Assembly (NCBI GenBank): GCA_025765615.1
Contig: JAIVFJ010000366.1
Coordinates: forward strand, 1 to 56,616
Source: Zopfochytrium polystomum
Taxonomy: Eukaryota > Chytridiomycota > Chytridiomycetes > Chytridiales > Chytridiaceae
DNA length: 56,616 nucleotides
Direction: 5' to 3'
Positions 12,990-23,665 of this stretch are shown piece after piece. The number at the start of each line of letters is the position of its first letter. The first letter of the stretch is position 1. The position numbers and the translations under genes are program-made. The notes under the pieces were generated by a model. The model had not been told where the DNA came from, searched no databases, and saw nothing but the letters and a program-made list of their open reading frames with translations.

Positions 12990-15900
12990 GATTAGGCAAG
13001 GCAATGGCAGAAGAAGTTTTTTTTTTTTTTTGCCAGAATCACCAAAAACAAATATTGTTAACTTAGCTTGCGTTGTGGATGATGAGTTAATCTGACAATG
13101 GAGGATGCAGAAATCCCAGAAGTTTGCACTTTCCTGTCAACTGTTTGATTTTGGTGGCTGTTCAACTCCAGCAGTCAGTGCTGTCAGGAACAGGGCAGGA
13201 CAGGATAAGGCAGAGAAGGAACTTTTGAGAGTCTTCCTTGTCAAGACTCAAAGGAAGTTCCAGAAAGAGCAATTAGTAATACAATGATACCAATGATAAC
13301 ACGACAAGTCAGGAAAGCAAAGAAGGTTCCAGAAGGTTCCACAAGGTTCCATGAAGGAATGTTCGAGAAGGTTCCAGAGGTTTCCAGAGGGTGATTCATA
13401 ACAAGTGCGGCGGTAATGAACTGCTTGATGCAGATTTGGCATATATAAAATATGCTGTTGAGGTATGTGTTGCTGATATCCACTGCGCCAGTGTCCAAGT
13501 TGATTCAGGCAGCCATTTCAGTGAGTTAACAAAGACTATTGATTAGGACAAGAGGTGGGTGAGTATTCTGAATATAAATGCAATGACACTAAGTGGGGCC
13601 CTTAGCCATGAGCAGTGCATAGAAGCACTCAATGCTGCTGTCTTCACAAAGTTTGACCTTGTAGGCCCATTTGTTCCAGGTTTTGTTGACATTTGTGGGT
13701 TGTTCAATAACTTCAAAAGCTGTACTTTGCAGAGTTGTCAGATGGTGCCAACAGCTGGTGCGGTTCTGATGGAATTTTGCCTGAAGGTAAGAAGTTTGTG
13801 GTGGATTCCAAATTTTAAAGTGTTATGTTTGTTTTGTGGTTGTAGAGAAATAGAATCTACTTGTGATGGTTTTAACTTTAAGAAACTTTAGGGAAAATTA
13901 GTTCAGATTTTCTAAGATACCCTGCACACAAAAGAAAGCTTGAGAGAAAACTCTGCACAGGTGAGCCTTCCGCACGATGCTGGTCTGGGCTCCCCCCAGT
14001 ACCCTATGAGGCGAGGCGACCACTCCCCCATACACAGCTTGCCCTCAACGCTTTCCCCTGCGTCTCGCCTGGGCACATCAGAAGAATAACTGTCTCCTGG
14101 TTGGTACTCCTTGCGGAATGGGCTCCCTGCTCAGGACTCCACCTCCTCTGACACAGGTCCAGGCCACACTAGCCTACAAGCTGGGACTTCGGTGTTCGTG
14201 GGCCTTCGGTTGATTTCACATTGCCGGTCTGCCACATCGGTCCGGCCTTCCACAGTCATGCCTATAGTGCTCCCAGTAAGGCCCACTGGGGGTGACGTTA
14301 ATTGCAGTAGCACGGAATCCAACCCGTCGTGCCGTCACCTCCAACACCAGAGCTGTACACCGTTATCCGATTCACTTTCGCTGTGGATTACCATGTGGTT
14401 GATACTTTTTACCAATTCCAGTTTAACTTCTTCCAATTCTGATTGCTGAAGCTGAATGCTGACCGAATGGAGGAAGTTGTTGTTTTCTGGAGTGACTCTG
14501 CTGTGGGGAATGGTTGATGCTTTGTCTGACTTTGTTGAGACTGCAGAAAACTGAATGCAACTCCAATTCAACTTGTTCAACTGGCAAAATCAAGTTCAAA
14601 GATGGTTCAAGGTGACTGGTGACTGAATGGAGCAAAGTGGTGATGTTGGTGTTGTTTCTGAAGCTGATCTGCAGTAATGAATGGTTGAAGATTCTCCTGA
14701 ATTTTGCTGAGACTGCTGCATATTGAATAGTTTGATGATGTGAATGGTAATTGTGACTGTTTGACTATGAGGTGGTTGATTATTGTTTTTGTTGGTCTAG
14801 AGTGGAGAATAAAGATAGAGACAAAGTTAGTGGTAGAAAGCATTAGTGAGAGTTAGTATATCCAGATGTTTGTTGATTGCTTGATGATGATTTGCCGTTA
14901 GTCTCCATATGATGTTGTGGAATTTATGCTGGTAGAAGAGTGTTAGTGCAAGCAAAGGGAACAAAGACTTCGCCTGATGTCTTCTACTCTGCCTCGTTAA
15001 AGAATCAGCAGAATGTTTTTGTCAAGTCTAACATCCAAGCCAAAACCACAAAGTTTCTGGTCAGATTACAAAAGTTGAGGGCAATCTCTGAAGCTTCCAG
15101 ATCCTGGTTATGCTGCATGAATGCATGCTGGATGAATGCATGAGGCATTCAAAGAACATAGCTGTTCTGGAGTGACTCTATTAAGAGCAGTTTGAAATCT
15201 AGAGTCAGTTAGATTTGGTTCGGCTAAGGAAGAATCTCAGATGAGAATGGAACTTCAGCAATCTTGCAAGGTTGAGCTTGTTTATAGTTTGCTCTGAAAA
15301 AGTGTTAGTGTTGAGTGTCCAATAAAGATAAACGTTGATACTCCTCGGAATGAGGCAAAAGTTATTTCAAGGAACATTGTGTTTTGTTACAGAAGTTGGT
15401 TAGGATAATTCATCAGAGTGATGCAATTGAGGTGAGGACTCAGGTATGGCTGTCGAATTTCCTGTGATGTGGGACCTGGAGTAGTGTGTTAGTATGTCTG
15501 TGTATAAAAGCTGAAGCAGTCAATATGTGTGAGTTGAGGTCCCTAGCCAGGGTCAAGTAAGCCCAGCAATAATAGTGTATTCCATAGTTCGAATCCTGAG
15601 TCCAGATTCATTTGGCTAAAATAGATAGAGTGTTTTCCTAGGCAGCAGCCTGGCACCAAGAAGACCATGCCAAGTTGGTGCCAATCCATGCTGAGACCAC
15701 TTTGCAACTCTGCGCTGATGATCATCGTTCACTTATTCCAAGCATTCTCCATCTAATTGGCAATACAGTGCCGGTGATCATCTTTCACTTATCCCTAGAA
15801 TCCTCCCCCCTAAGTGGAAGATGATGTTTGATGTTGTACTGGGCGCTGGCTTGTGCTGATGACAAATACTCTGAGTATTAAGTGGAATGGAAACCCAGTG

Positions 15901-16590
15901 TCAACAGTTTTCCTCCTCCTCTGCTCAAGCAGATAATATATGAGAGGTTTTGACCCTGTGCCGGTCACGCTTGCCTAGCAACCACTCAGAATAGACTGTT
16001 TACAAAATGGTTAGAGGATTGTTAAACTACTCAACCAGTCCTTGTTCTATCAATGAATGGACTGCAAATTGTCTTTGGCTGAAGTGCTGAAGTTATCTGA
16101 GAAAAGATAAGGAGAGGCTTAGCTTGATGTAACAGAGTCCAAAGTTATGAGGAAATTGCACAAGGTTGCCGTGGTCGTGAGAGTTGGCACTTGCACAACT
16201 ATTGGTCATCCCAATCACTAATATGTTTGATGGTGAGAGTTTCAGTGTGGTTGAAAACACTCTATCAGGGAATCCAGAAATTGAACTGCCAACTCCATGG
16301 GTTGATAGACAAGGAAAACACCATATCATTAATTCCTAATTTGTTATGCCAGGAGACTGCATGGCTGAATGTTGAGAGGATAAAGGCAGTTACTTTGATG
16401 CATATCAAAAGCGAAGAGCAAAACACTTAGCAGATTGATTATTAGTTGATGGAGCTGGTTGGTTTTTGAGGACCTCTGCTGTTTGTTGTTCAATCAATAT
16501 GAAGGCAGATAACCAGGATAGTAATAGTTGGTGTGGTGATTTCTGGTGCAGCAGTAGCCGAGTGATTGTTGCTTGATCAGCCAGCTCATG
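12990..16590. other. Unresolved interior of the copia element
   Basis: Expected to hold protease and integrase, but I find no HHCC or DDE block. Instead it has scattered short frames, a plus-strand 110-codon frame (13559-13891) of no known family, an inverted TTC/GAA array at 13322-13385, and a segment (about 15845-15990) that recurs at 20027-20150. A nested insertion or captured host DNA would explain this. I cannot define its ends. Confidence 0.4.
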
Positions 16591-16599
16591 TGTTGCTTA

Positions 16600-17170
16600 T
16601 CATAGTTGTTTTGTCAAACAGGTTTTGAAGAGTGAGATTAGTTTGGCTAAACTTGTTATCTGAGGAGCTGGGTTGCCGACAACAAGAAAAACTTTTCCTT
16701 TTCCCATATCCAACAGGCTTTGGCCCAGTGAGCCAACAAAGATTCGAACAACTTGTTGGAAAGGGCGAATATGATGGAGAAGTTCTCCAGCTGCTGACTT
16801 TGCAAAGCTGTCGACTCGATGGTACGCTTCAGTGAATCGGGTAATGAAGGCATCTGAGGCTTCAGTTGGTTCCATTTTAATGCATTCAAAGTCGTCAATG
16901 ATCTCCTTTGCAAGTTCGACCAGGTGTGATTTGGGTGAGGGCTCGATAGATGTGGCGAGGAATGATTAGACAGCAATGTGCATTCTGGTTCTGTGCACCA
17001 GGAAACCAAGTTACTTTCTCTGGTCCACAAGACGGAGGCACCAGTTGGAATCTCTGTCCTTGGAATGGTCCATCTCTGATGAGACAGGTTCCAGTGTCGC
17101 AGAGGTCTAGTGGATCAACTGCATCGTTCTGCTCTGCGTTGATGTGATTGGTTGAGTCAGTAGTCATGTT
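16600..17170 (-). pseudogene. Gag-like remnant of the copia element
   Basis: Two overlapping minus-strand frames (17030-16656 and 17167-16895). The first reads as a helical, lysine/leucine-rich stretch with the LKRTIESTALQSQQLEN and FALSNKLFESLLAHWAK segments, consistent with a copia Gag helical domain. The frames are shifted relative to each other. The position is close to the 5' LTR in element orientation, as expected for gag. No CCHC knuckle is seen. Confidence 0.45.
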
Positions 17171-17766
17171 GTTTTCTCAGGACGATTATGTGTGCCAAGT
17201 TTGAAGGGATTTCGTTGGATTTTGGGTGTGTGGTGAAGGTGGTGTTGCAGCAGATGAAAAGTTGGTTTGTTAGCTTGGTGTGTGTCAGGTAGGGGGGTGG
17301 TCGTTGTCTCCAATTGGGGACAAAAAATCAAAAATTAATGGTGAGGGTTGGAGGTAATCTGGTGACCCTGAATGGAAAAAGGCGTCGCTTATCACGAAGG
17401 AGAGTGATTTTGGGGTGCCGTTGGTGGCAGTCGTGTAGTCCCGAAGCAGGCCTTTCCAATGATAGCTTGGGATCGGCTGGGGGAGGTCTGGAAGGCGAGC
17501 AAATTGAGGTTGAAGTTGGAAAAGTGGGCGACGACTTTGGAGGCGGTGGATACGATGTAGGAGCGTCCGATCCGAGATCAGGTGGGTTCGTTGGAAAGAG
17601 GAGATCAAGAGCTTTCCGATGGTAGTAACGAAATTGCTGTACGATGTCTGTAGCGCCCGTGATCGCTCCACGAAGTTGGCAGATCTGAAAAGCGTACAAC
17701 CCCTTCTACTGATTGGATTTTGTTGAAACCAAGGGGGAAGTGATTGGGATGGGTAACAGTTTTGTA

Positions 17767-17995
17767 TGAAAGAATTTGCTATGGTGGCTGATTGATGGGT
17801 TGGGCTGCTGTGGTGTACACTACTGAAGGTGGTGGTGGTGGGAGGTTGATCTTGGATTCTGTCAGTCTTGTGTTTGTCTTTATACAAAACTGTTACAAGG
17901 ACCATCACTTGCAAAATGCTGCAAGTCATCCTTGCAGAGCAGAAACTGGTCAAAGCTCCTGCACACTGCTTACACCAAAAGACCCAAAACTAACA
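17767..17995 (-). repeat. Right LTR (5' LTR of the minus-strand element)
   Basis: 229 bases identical by eye to 11623-11851. In element orientation transcription starts here and runs leftward. No match to a standard tRNA primer-binding site was recognised just inside it. Confidence 0.95.
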
Positions 17996-18000
17996 GCTTG
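17996..18000. repeat. Target site duplication (right), GCTTG
   Basis: Pairs with 11618-11622. Confidence 0.95.
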
Positions 18001-19097
18001 TTCCTTCTGGGCCCTCAGCTCGGTCCCGTTGTCGGCCCTGTCGCCGGCGGCCTCATCGCCCAGTACGTTGGCTGGCGCTGGATGTTTGTCCTCCTCGCTG
18101 TTGTCGGCGCAGCCGTCTGGCTCGCCATCTTCTTCTTCCTCCCCGAAACCCTCCGCTCCCGCACCGGCAACGGCACTCGCCCAAGCCCTCACCAAGTCCG
18201 TCCCGGCCTTCCGCCTGCCCACCCGCACGGCCGACGCCCCGAAGCAGCAGCCTGGCGCAAAGAAGCCCGGTTTCAACCCGCTCGCCCCGCTCGCCTTCCT
18301 CGCAGTCCCCGCGATCGCAATCTGCGTCGCCGCCGTTGCGGCGATCTTTGGAACATTCTACCCCGTCACGGTCGAGGTCCCCGCGGCGTTCTCCGCGCTC
18401 TACGGATTCTCCTCGCTCGCCGTCGGTCTGGCCTACCTTGGGCTCGGTCTTGGCTTTGTCGCCGGCTCGCTCGCCGGCGGCCGCGCCGCCGACCGCCTGC
18501 TCGCCGCGGAAATGAAGCGGCTCGGCACCGCCAACGCGAAGGACGTGCCAACCGAGATCCGCGTGCGTTCCGCCGCCATCGGGATTGTCGTGTTCCCCGT
18601 CGGCGTCCTGCTGTTTGGCATCAGCTTGGAATTCGCGTGGCACCCCGCCGCCGTCATCGCCTGCATGTTTGTCCGTAAGTTGCTATCCATTCCTTTCGTC
18701 CACGACTGGATCCCACATCCCTTTACTTCAAAAAAAAAACAAAAAAAAAAAAAAAAAAACTCGTACCTCCTCCTTTCCTCTCCGTCAAGTCGCCTTCGGC
18801 ATGACATGGACTTTCTCCTGCACCACCACCTACCTTGTTGACAGCTACCCGGGCACGGCGGCCGGCATCGTCGCGCTGAACAGCCTGTTCCGAAATCCAG
18901 CGGCCGCCGCCGGCAGCGCCGTCATCGCCCCGCTCATCGCCGCAGCCCGCCCCGCGGCCTCCTTTGCCGTCTTTGCCAGCGCCGTCGTCGTCGCCGGCGT
19001 CGCCCTGGTTCCCGTCGTCGTCTACGGGCCACGCTGGAGAGAAGAGTACCGCAAGAAGAACGACAAGTCAGAGACCGCCACGGCTCCCGTTCACTGA
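18001..19097 (+). CDS. DHA1 transporter, C-terminal half (downstream of the retrotransposon)
   Basis: Continues the split transporter: FLLGPQLGPVVGPVAGGLI is antiporter motif C, then VGWRWMFVLLAVVG and FFFLPETLRSRTGNG, the classic end of the first six-helix half in fungal DHA1 proteins. A frame change by one base lies at about 18160-18172, after which ALAQALTKSVPAF continues the central loop and helices 7-12. An intron follows (18675-18789, with a long A-run), then exon 18790-19097 ending KSETATAPVH and TGA. The central loop and motif C show this is the same gene as 10829-11622. The one-base shift and the retrotransposon together make the locus non-functional as read; the shift alone could be a sequencing error. 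Confidence 0.85.
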
Positions 19098-20506
19098 GAG
19101 ACGGACGGTCATCCTAACCCTCAGTGGCGGTGACCGAGCTTCCCGTTTCCCGGGTCTCATCATAGTCTCTTTCCTTTCCGCGGTCCACGTGTTGTGGTTC
19201 TTTTTTTTTTTCCCTTTAAAATTCTGTGCAAAACGAGCCCCATAAGTGAGCAGTACATCTGCTTTTACACATGCGTTTTCTTCTCGGCTGATGTTCAGTT
19301 CCTTCTCCTCATGCTGAGAGCATTTACTTTCAACTTTGAACCAAAAGCAGTCCCTTCTTCTCTGGAGAAAAAGACGTGCCAATTCTCGCAGTCGCATTTA
19401 ACAGAAAGCACGCTTAACTCCACTAGCACTCTTCAATTTTTCACTTTTGCACTTTCGGGAGGGAGGGGGGGTAGGGTATGGTAGAGAGACGGACGTCCTC
19501 GCCAAAGCACTGAAAAGCAACACCAACATCAACAACCAAAGCACGACCCCGACCACCAACCTGAGATTGTTTTAAAAGAAGGACCCCCGCGTTTGTCACC
19601 ACTTGCTCCCAATGCCTTCTTCCTCGGCGTTTTAAATGCTACTCTGTAACCACGTGAGAATTGTCAGCGTCGACGACACTACTCATATCCCACCCGGCCG
19701 AGTGCAGACGACTTAGACCAAGCGCAGACAGGCAGTCTCCAGCCCATAGGAAGCCTTTGTTTACACTTTGCGCCCAGTCCGCAGCCCATTCAGCCAGGTT
19801 TTTGGTTGTTTACTCTCTGTGCCCCATTTACTTGACCTCCTGTCAGCTAATTCAACCTCTGCCACTTGTTGCATTGCGGAGGAATGGGCATGAATGGTGT
19901 AAGGCAGAACTGACTGGTCAGCAGTAAGAGGCACAAGATGGATCTGAACCTATTGTGACTGTCAGTTATCTTCCAAGAGACGCCCATGGGAAGAACGAGC
20001 CACCACCAATGCAGACCTTGGTGCTGGCTTGCACTGTTGACAAATACTTCTAGTACATAGTGGACAGTTTTCCTCCTCCTCTGCTCAAGCAGATAATATA
20101 GGAGAGGCTTTTACCCTGTGCCAGTCACACTCGCCTTGTGACTATTATAGAGTGCATATCATCATCATGTTTCAACAATTCGATGGTTGTCAGTCTCTCG
20201 CCCAATGCGGTTGGTGTGAGCCAATGAAGGGGTTAAGTCTATCGAGGGTCTAACATGAATCAAATCGGGTCAAAAAATCAAAAAGGCAGGTTTGCGGGCA
20301 TTGAATTGAGCATTTGGGTCCGATTCGGGTGATTTTCGGCACCATGCGAGCGACTGCCCCCTAAAACCTCTGTTTTTGGACTGATTCAAAATTGGACCAG
20401 GGCGGTCCGAGCCAGCAAAACGATACTGTGTGGAGGATTGAACCAAGGAACCCAGCGGCCCTTTACTGTCTATTTCTCAGTCTATTGCCCTCTCCCTCGG
20501 TCTCTT

Positions 20507-20549
<43 letters not shown>

Positions 20550-21156
20550 TTTTCTCTCTCTCTCTTTTTCTCTCTCTCTCTTTTTCTCTCTCTCTCTTCT
20601 CCTCTCTCTGTGTTTGGGCATGTTCCTCTGTCGCTTCGTGTTGCGCTGTTTTTGCCCCCCCTCCTTCTGCGCCTTCTTTTGCTCCGTTTTTGCCCGCCAT
20701 CGGCTAAAGCGGTCTGTCTCTCGGTCTGCCCTCGCTCATGCGTATGTCTGTCTGTCTGTCCGTCCGTCTGGCCGTCTGTGTAGCCGTCTGTCTGTCTGTC
20801 TGTCTGCCTATCTGCAGTTTTGTCTCGTAACGAAGAAGCATTGCTCGCCCTTCTCTCTCAAAGTCTTCTTCCATCCCCTCCTTCTCAAGGTGAAGACGCC
20901 ATCGTTGACGGCGTCGTCGTCGTCGTCGTTGTTAGCCCTCGTTCGTTGCCTCAATCGTCGGCATACTAACGCCTTTCGTCCAAATTTCGTCGTTCGTCGT
21001 CGACCTCCACACGCACTCACTCACGCCCTTTACTGTGGCGGGCTCACTCCACTGCTGCCTGCCCTGCCCACGACCCACCACATAGAGAGAGGGATCCTTT
21101 TCTTACTACTACACCTTCCATCGAACAACGACAACAACAACAACAACAACAACATC
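19098..21156. other. Spacer with repeats, no gene seen
   Basis: Downstream of the transporter the DNA holds T-runs, a degenerate repeat copy at about 20027-20150 shared with the interior of the copia element, (CT)n at about 20500-20606 and (TGTC)n at about 20742-20815. The last 250 bases before 21157 form the leader of the copper transporter gene. Confidence 0.6.
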
Positions 21157-22528
21157 ATGGCATTTCCACTCCCACCAAGGAGGACCGCCACTGCCCTTGC
21201 TGCCGTCGCCCTGATCCTGTCCGCCACCTCGACCATCTCCCTTGCCCAGTCCTCCGAATCCTCATTGTCATCGTCATTGTCGTCCACCAGTGCGACTGCT
21301 TCGTCCGCATCGGCCTCCCCATCATCATCCACTGCGGCGTCCGATGCTCTGTCAGCCGCCCTGACGTCCCTCTGTCCATCCCCTTCGACCCCGTCCTCTC
21401 TCGCCGTCTCGGCATGCTCTATGAAAGACTACTGCAAATCGCTTGGCACCACCGAGGAGGCCTGCTCCAGCGCCGCCCTCCTCGTCGACGCCTGCCAGGC
21501 CGACGGCAGCGCCGTGCCCGCCGTCGCCGCCCTGTCCTCGTCCTCCCCGACAGTCTGCAAGGACGCCGAGACGGCCTGCGCATCGTCGTCGTGCGGTTCC
21601 GCCCCCACCTCGTTGATCTCATCGCTCAAAGTCCAGAGCAACATCTTTTCCTTCTGCGCTTTGTCGTCCGCCGCCGCGCAGTGTAGCAGCTGCGTGCGGC
21701 CGAGTAACTCGTCGCAGCTCGCTAGCTGCGATTCGCTGACCGTCTACGGACAGATCTGCCGGGTAAGTCTGCGGGTATCTGTGGGCGTCTCCTTTGCCTC
21801 CTGAGCCAAGATCTGACTGGTCGAGTCATCATATTTCTCCGCATACCCAGACCTCGCCCTCCACGTCAGCGTGCAGCGACTACACGAGCCTCTGCTCGCT
21901 CTCGCCGCGTCCCATGTCCCTCGGCGGCCTCTGCGGCGGCCTCAGCTCTGCCACGGAGGACCCCACAACAACGGCCACAAGCCCGTCGACAACGACGACT
22001 TCCACTACAACCGCCGCCGCCACCATGACCGACGCGATGCCCATGATGACAATGTACTTCCACACCGGGATCACAGAGTACATCCTCTTTGAATCCTTCG
22101 TCCCAACGACCAGCGCCCAGTTCGCCGGCGCCTGGCTCTTCTGCTTCCTCCTCGCAATCTCGCCGCTCGCCGTCGCCGCCGCCCGCAGAAAATGGGTCGA
22201 CAAGCGCGTCGCCGTCGCGAAATTCTCGCCCATCGTCTGCCCCCGCGACGGGAAGCCCTCCTCGGCGCCCTCCGCCGCTGACGCCGCACCCACCCGCCGC
22301 TCGCCGTTCCTGCTCCACTTTGCCGCCGCCGACGCCTCGTTCCACCTCCACCACGCCGTCAAGACCTTGCTCCGCGGAACAGAGGTCGCCCTGTCGTACC
22401 TCGCCATGCTCGTTGTCATGCAGTTCAACGTCGCGCTGTTCTTTGCCGTCGTCGCTGGCGTCGTTGTCGGCGCGTGGGTGTTTGAGTGGGACGTGGTGGA
22501 GGAGCGGGATGTCTTGTGCTGTGCTTGA
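21157..22528 (+). CDS. Ctr-family copper transporter with Cys-rich N-terminal domain
   Basis: High-affinity copper importer type; Ctr proteins form trimers in the plasma or vacuolar membrane and pass Cu(I). Exons 21157-21762 and 21851-22528 (phase 0, GTAAGT donor) give 427 residues. It starts with a signal-like helix (ATALAAVALILSATSTISLA). A Ser/Ala-rich stretch follows, then a domain of about 150 residues with some 14 cysteines. A Thr-rich linker and the Met cluster MTDAMPMMTMYFHTG lead into helix 1 (FESFVPTTSAQFAGAW). Helix 3 carries the copper-gating MLVVM (MxxxM) and a GVVVG packing motif; the helix before it is preceded by a His-rich loop. The large ectodomain is much longer than in plain Ctr1 proteins and resembles Cys-rich fungal versions. 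The first exon lies in a longer open frame; the ATG at 21157 is chosen because the signal peptide begins there and a CAA-rich leader precedes it. Confidence 0.88.
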
Positions 22529-23665
22529 GGAGGAGGTTTTTTTTGGTGGGAACAGGGGACGGGGTGTGCCGATGTTTGTTCGAAAGGAAGCCTTTGGGAA
22601 ATGGTACCCCATAGTATGCGGTCTGGAGTATGAATGCCGAGTATGGCGGGAGATGTGGTGTCTGTAGCGTTAGCGTTCCTTTCCTGGCGAGCTTCCTCGC
22701 AAGCTCTGCCGTTCAAATTGTACGTTTCCTTTTGGTCGTCTTTCTTCCTAACGGCCCTTCCGTGTACGAAAACGGGAAAGAAGAGGATGAAAGAACGAAA
22801 AAATTTCGATACAATGACCCAACCAAGGACAGGAACAAAAAGGGAGGCGGTGGTGGTGGCGGCACGCAGTTGTTCCAGCGGCTGGAGGTCGAGGTGGCCC
22901 AGAATCCATACAGTTGTCGGCCCAATTCCTTGGCGCTAGAGTGTAGTAGGGGTCTTCTCCACCAAAACTCGGCGTCGTTACCCACCGAGGGACAGCCGCC
23001 TCCGCCGCTGTTGTCGGCGGTGGATGATTAGCGCAAACGAACGTTATCCACCTCAAACCACCCTCCCTTCCCCCGTACCCCCCGTGTGAAAGGCCAGATG
23101 CGATGTAATGTACCATGTCCAACACCCAAGACCGCCCGTTTGGGAAAACTGCGGTAGTGATCGAGAATTTGCTAGGTCAGCTGAATCAACCAGTACGAAG
23201 AGCCGAAGGTGTTCGACTTCAAGAATAAGAGGTGGGTGGGTTGTGGTTCGTGAGACATGTGGAATGTGGCTGAAAAACAGACAGTTGGGAACGCTGGGGA
23301 AGTAATCAGATTGGTGAAAATTGGCCTCATTAGCCGAAGCAACAAGCACAAAGAGCCCAAGGCGATCAACTTCAAGAATAAGAGGAAAGTAGGCTGTAGT
23401 TCGCGAGACAGGGGGAATACAGCTTAAAACGAAGGCCTCGCCAGAAATGAGAAACTGAAAGAGCGCCGCTTAACCGGTTCAAGCGAGAGTGGGAGCGGGC
23501 CGCTTGTGCTCGAGGGAAAACGTGAACGAGCAGAAATAGGAAAACGAAGGATCAGGAGGTTGGGAGCTTGATGAAGCGGCAAAATGGAGGTAAGAAGATA
23601 AAACGACGCACATGTGGCTCATTTTCTGCCAGAGAAAACCGCCCGTGCAATTTTTTTTTTTGATA
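22529..23665. other. Spacer with an imperfect direct repeat
   Basis: No supported gene. Two related stretches of about 110 bases, roughly 23168-23280 and 23318-23432, share 'cttcaagaataagagg' and flanking blocks, each followed by a 'gagaca' segment. Confidence 0.5.

Larger units (their letters stand above)
11623..17995 (-). mobile_element. Ty1/copia LTR retrotransposon inserted in the transporter gene
   Basis: A 6373-base element in minus orientation with 229-base LTRs (11623-11851 and 17767-17995) that look identical base for base, a 5-base GCTTG target duplication, and a polypurine tract next to the left LTR. On the minus strand the coding remnants run in order: Gag-like frame near 17030-16600, reverse transcriptase C-terminus (LPQ-type RPDLGPAVHIL) near 12870-12660, RNase H near 12650-12224. 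The order gag, RT, RNase H fits copia. The open frames are short and shifted, and the middle (13.0-16.4 kb) holds little recognisable pol sequence. So this copy is defective although its LTRs say it moved recently. Removing it with one GCTTG restores the transporter frame exactly (AMSL joined to FLLGPQ). Confidence 0.95.

Noticed and set aside
15570..15610. T-loop-like 'gttcgaatcc' in the copia interior
   Set aside because: No flanking cloverleaf; the stems do not pair.
20392..21156. N-terminal extension of the copper transporter frame
   Set aside because: It translates (CT)n and (TGTC)n repeats. The signal peptide begins at 21157.
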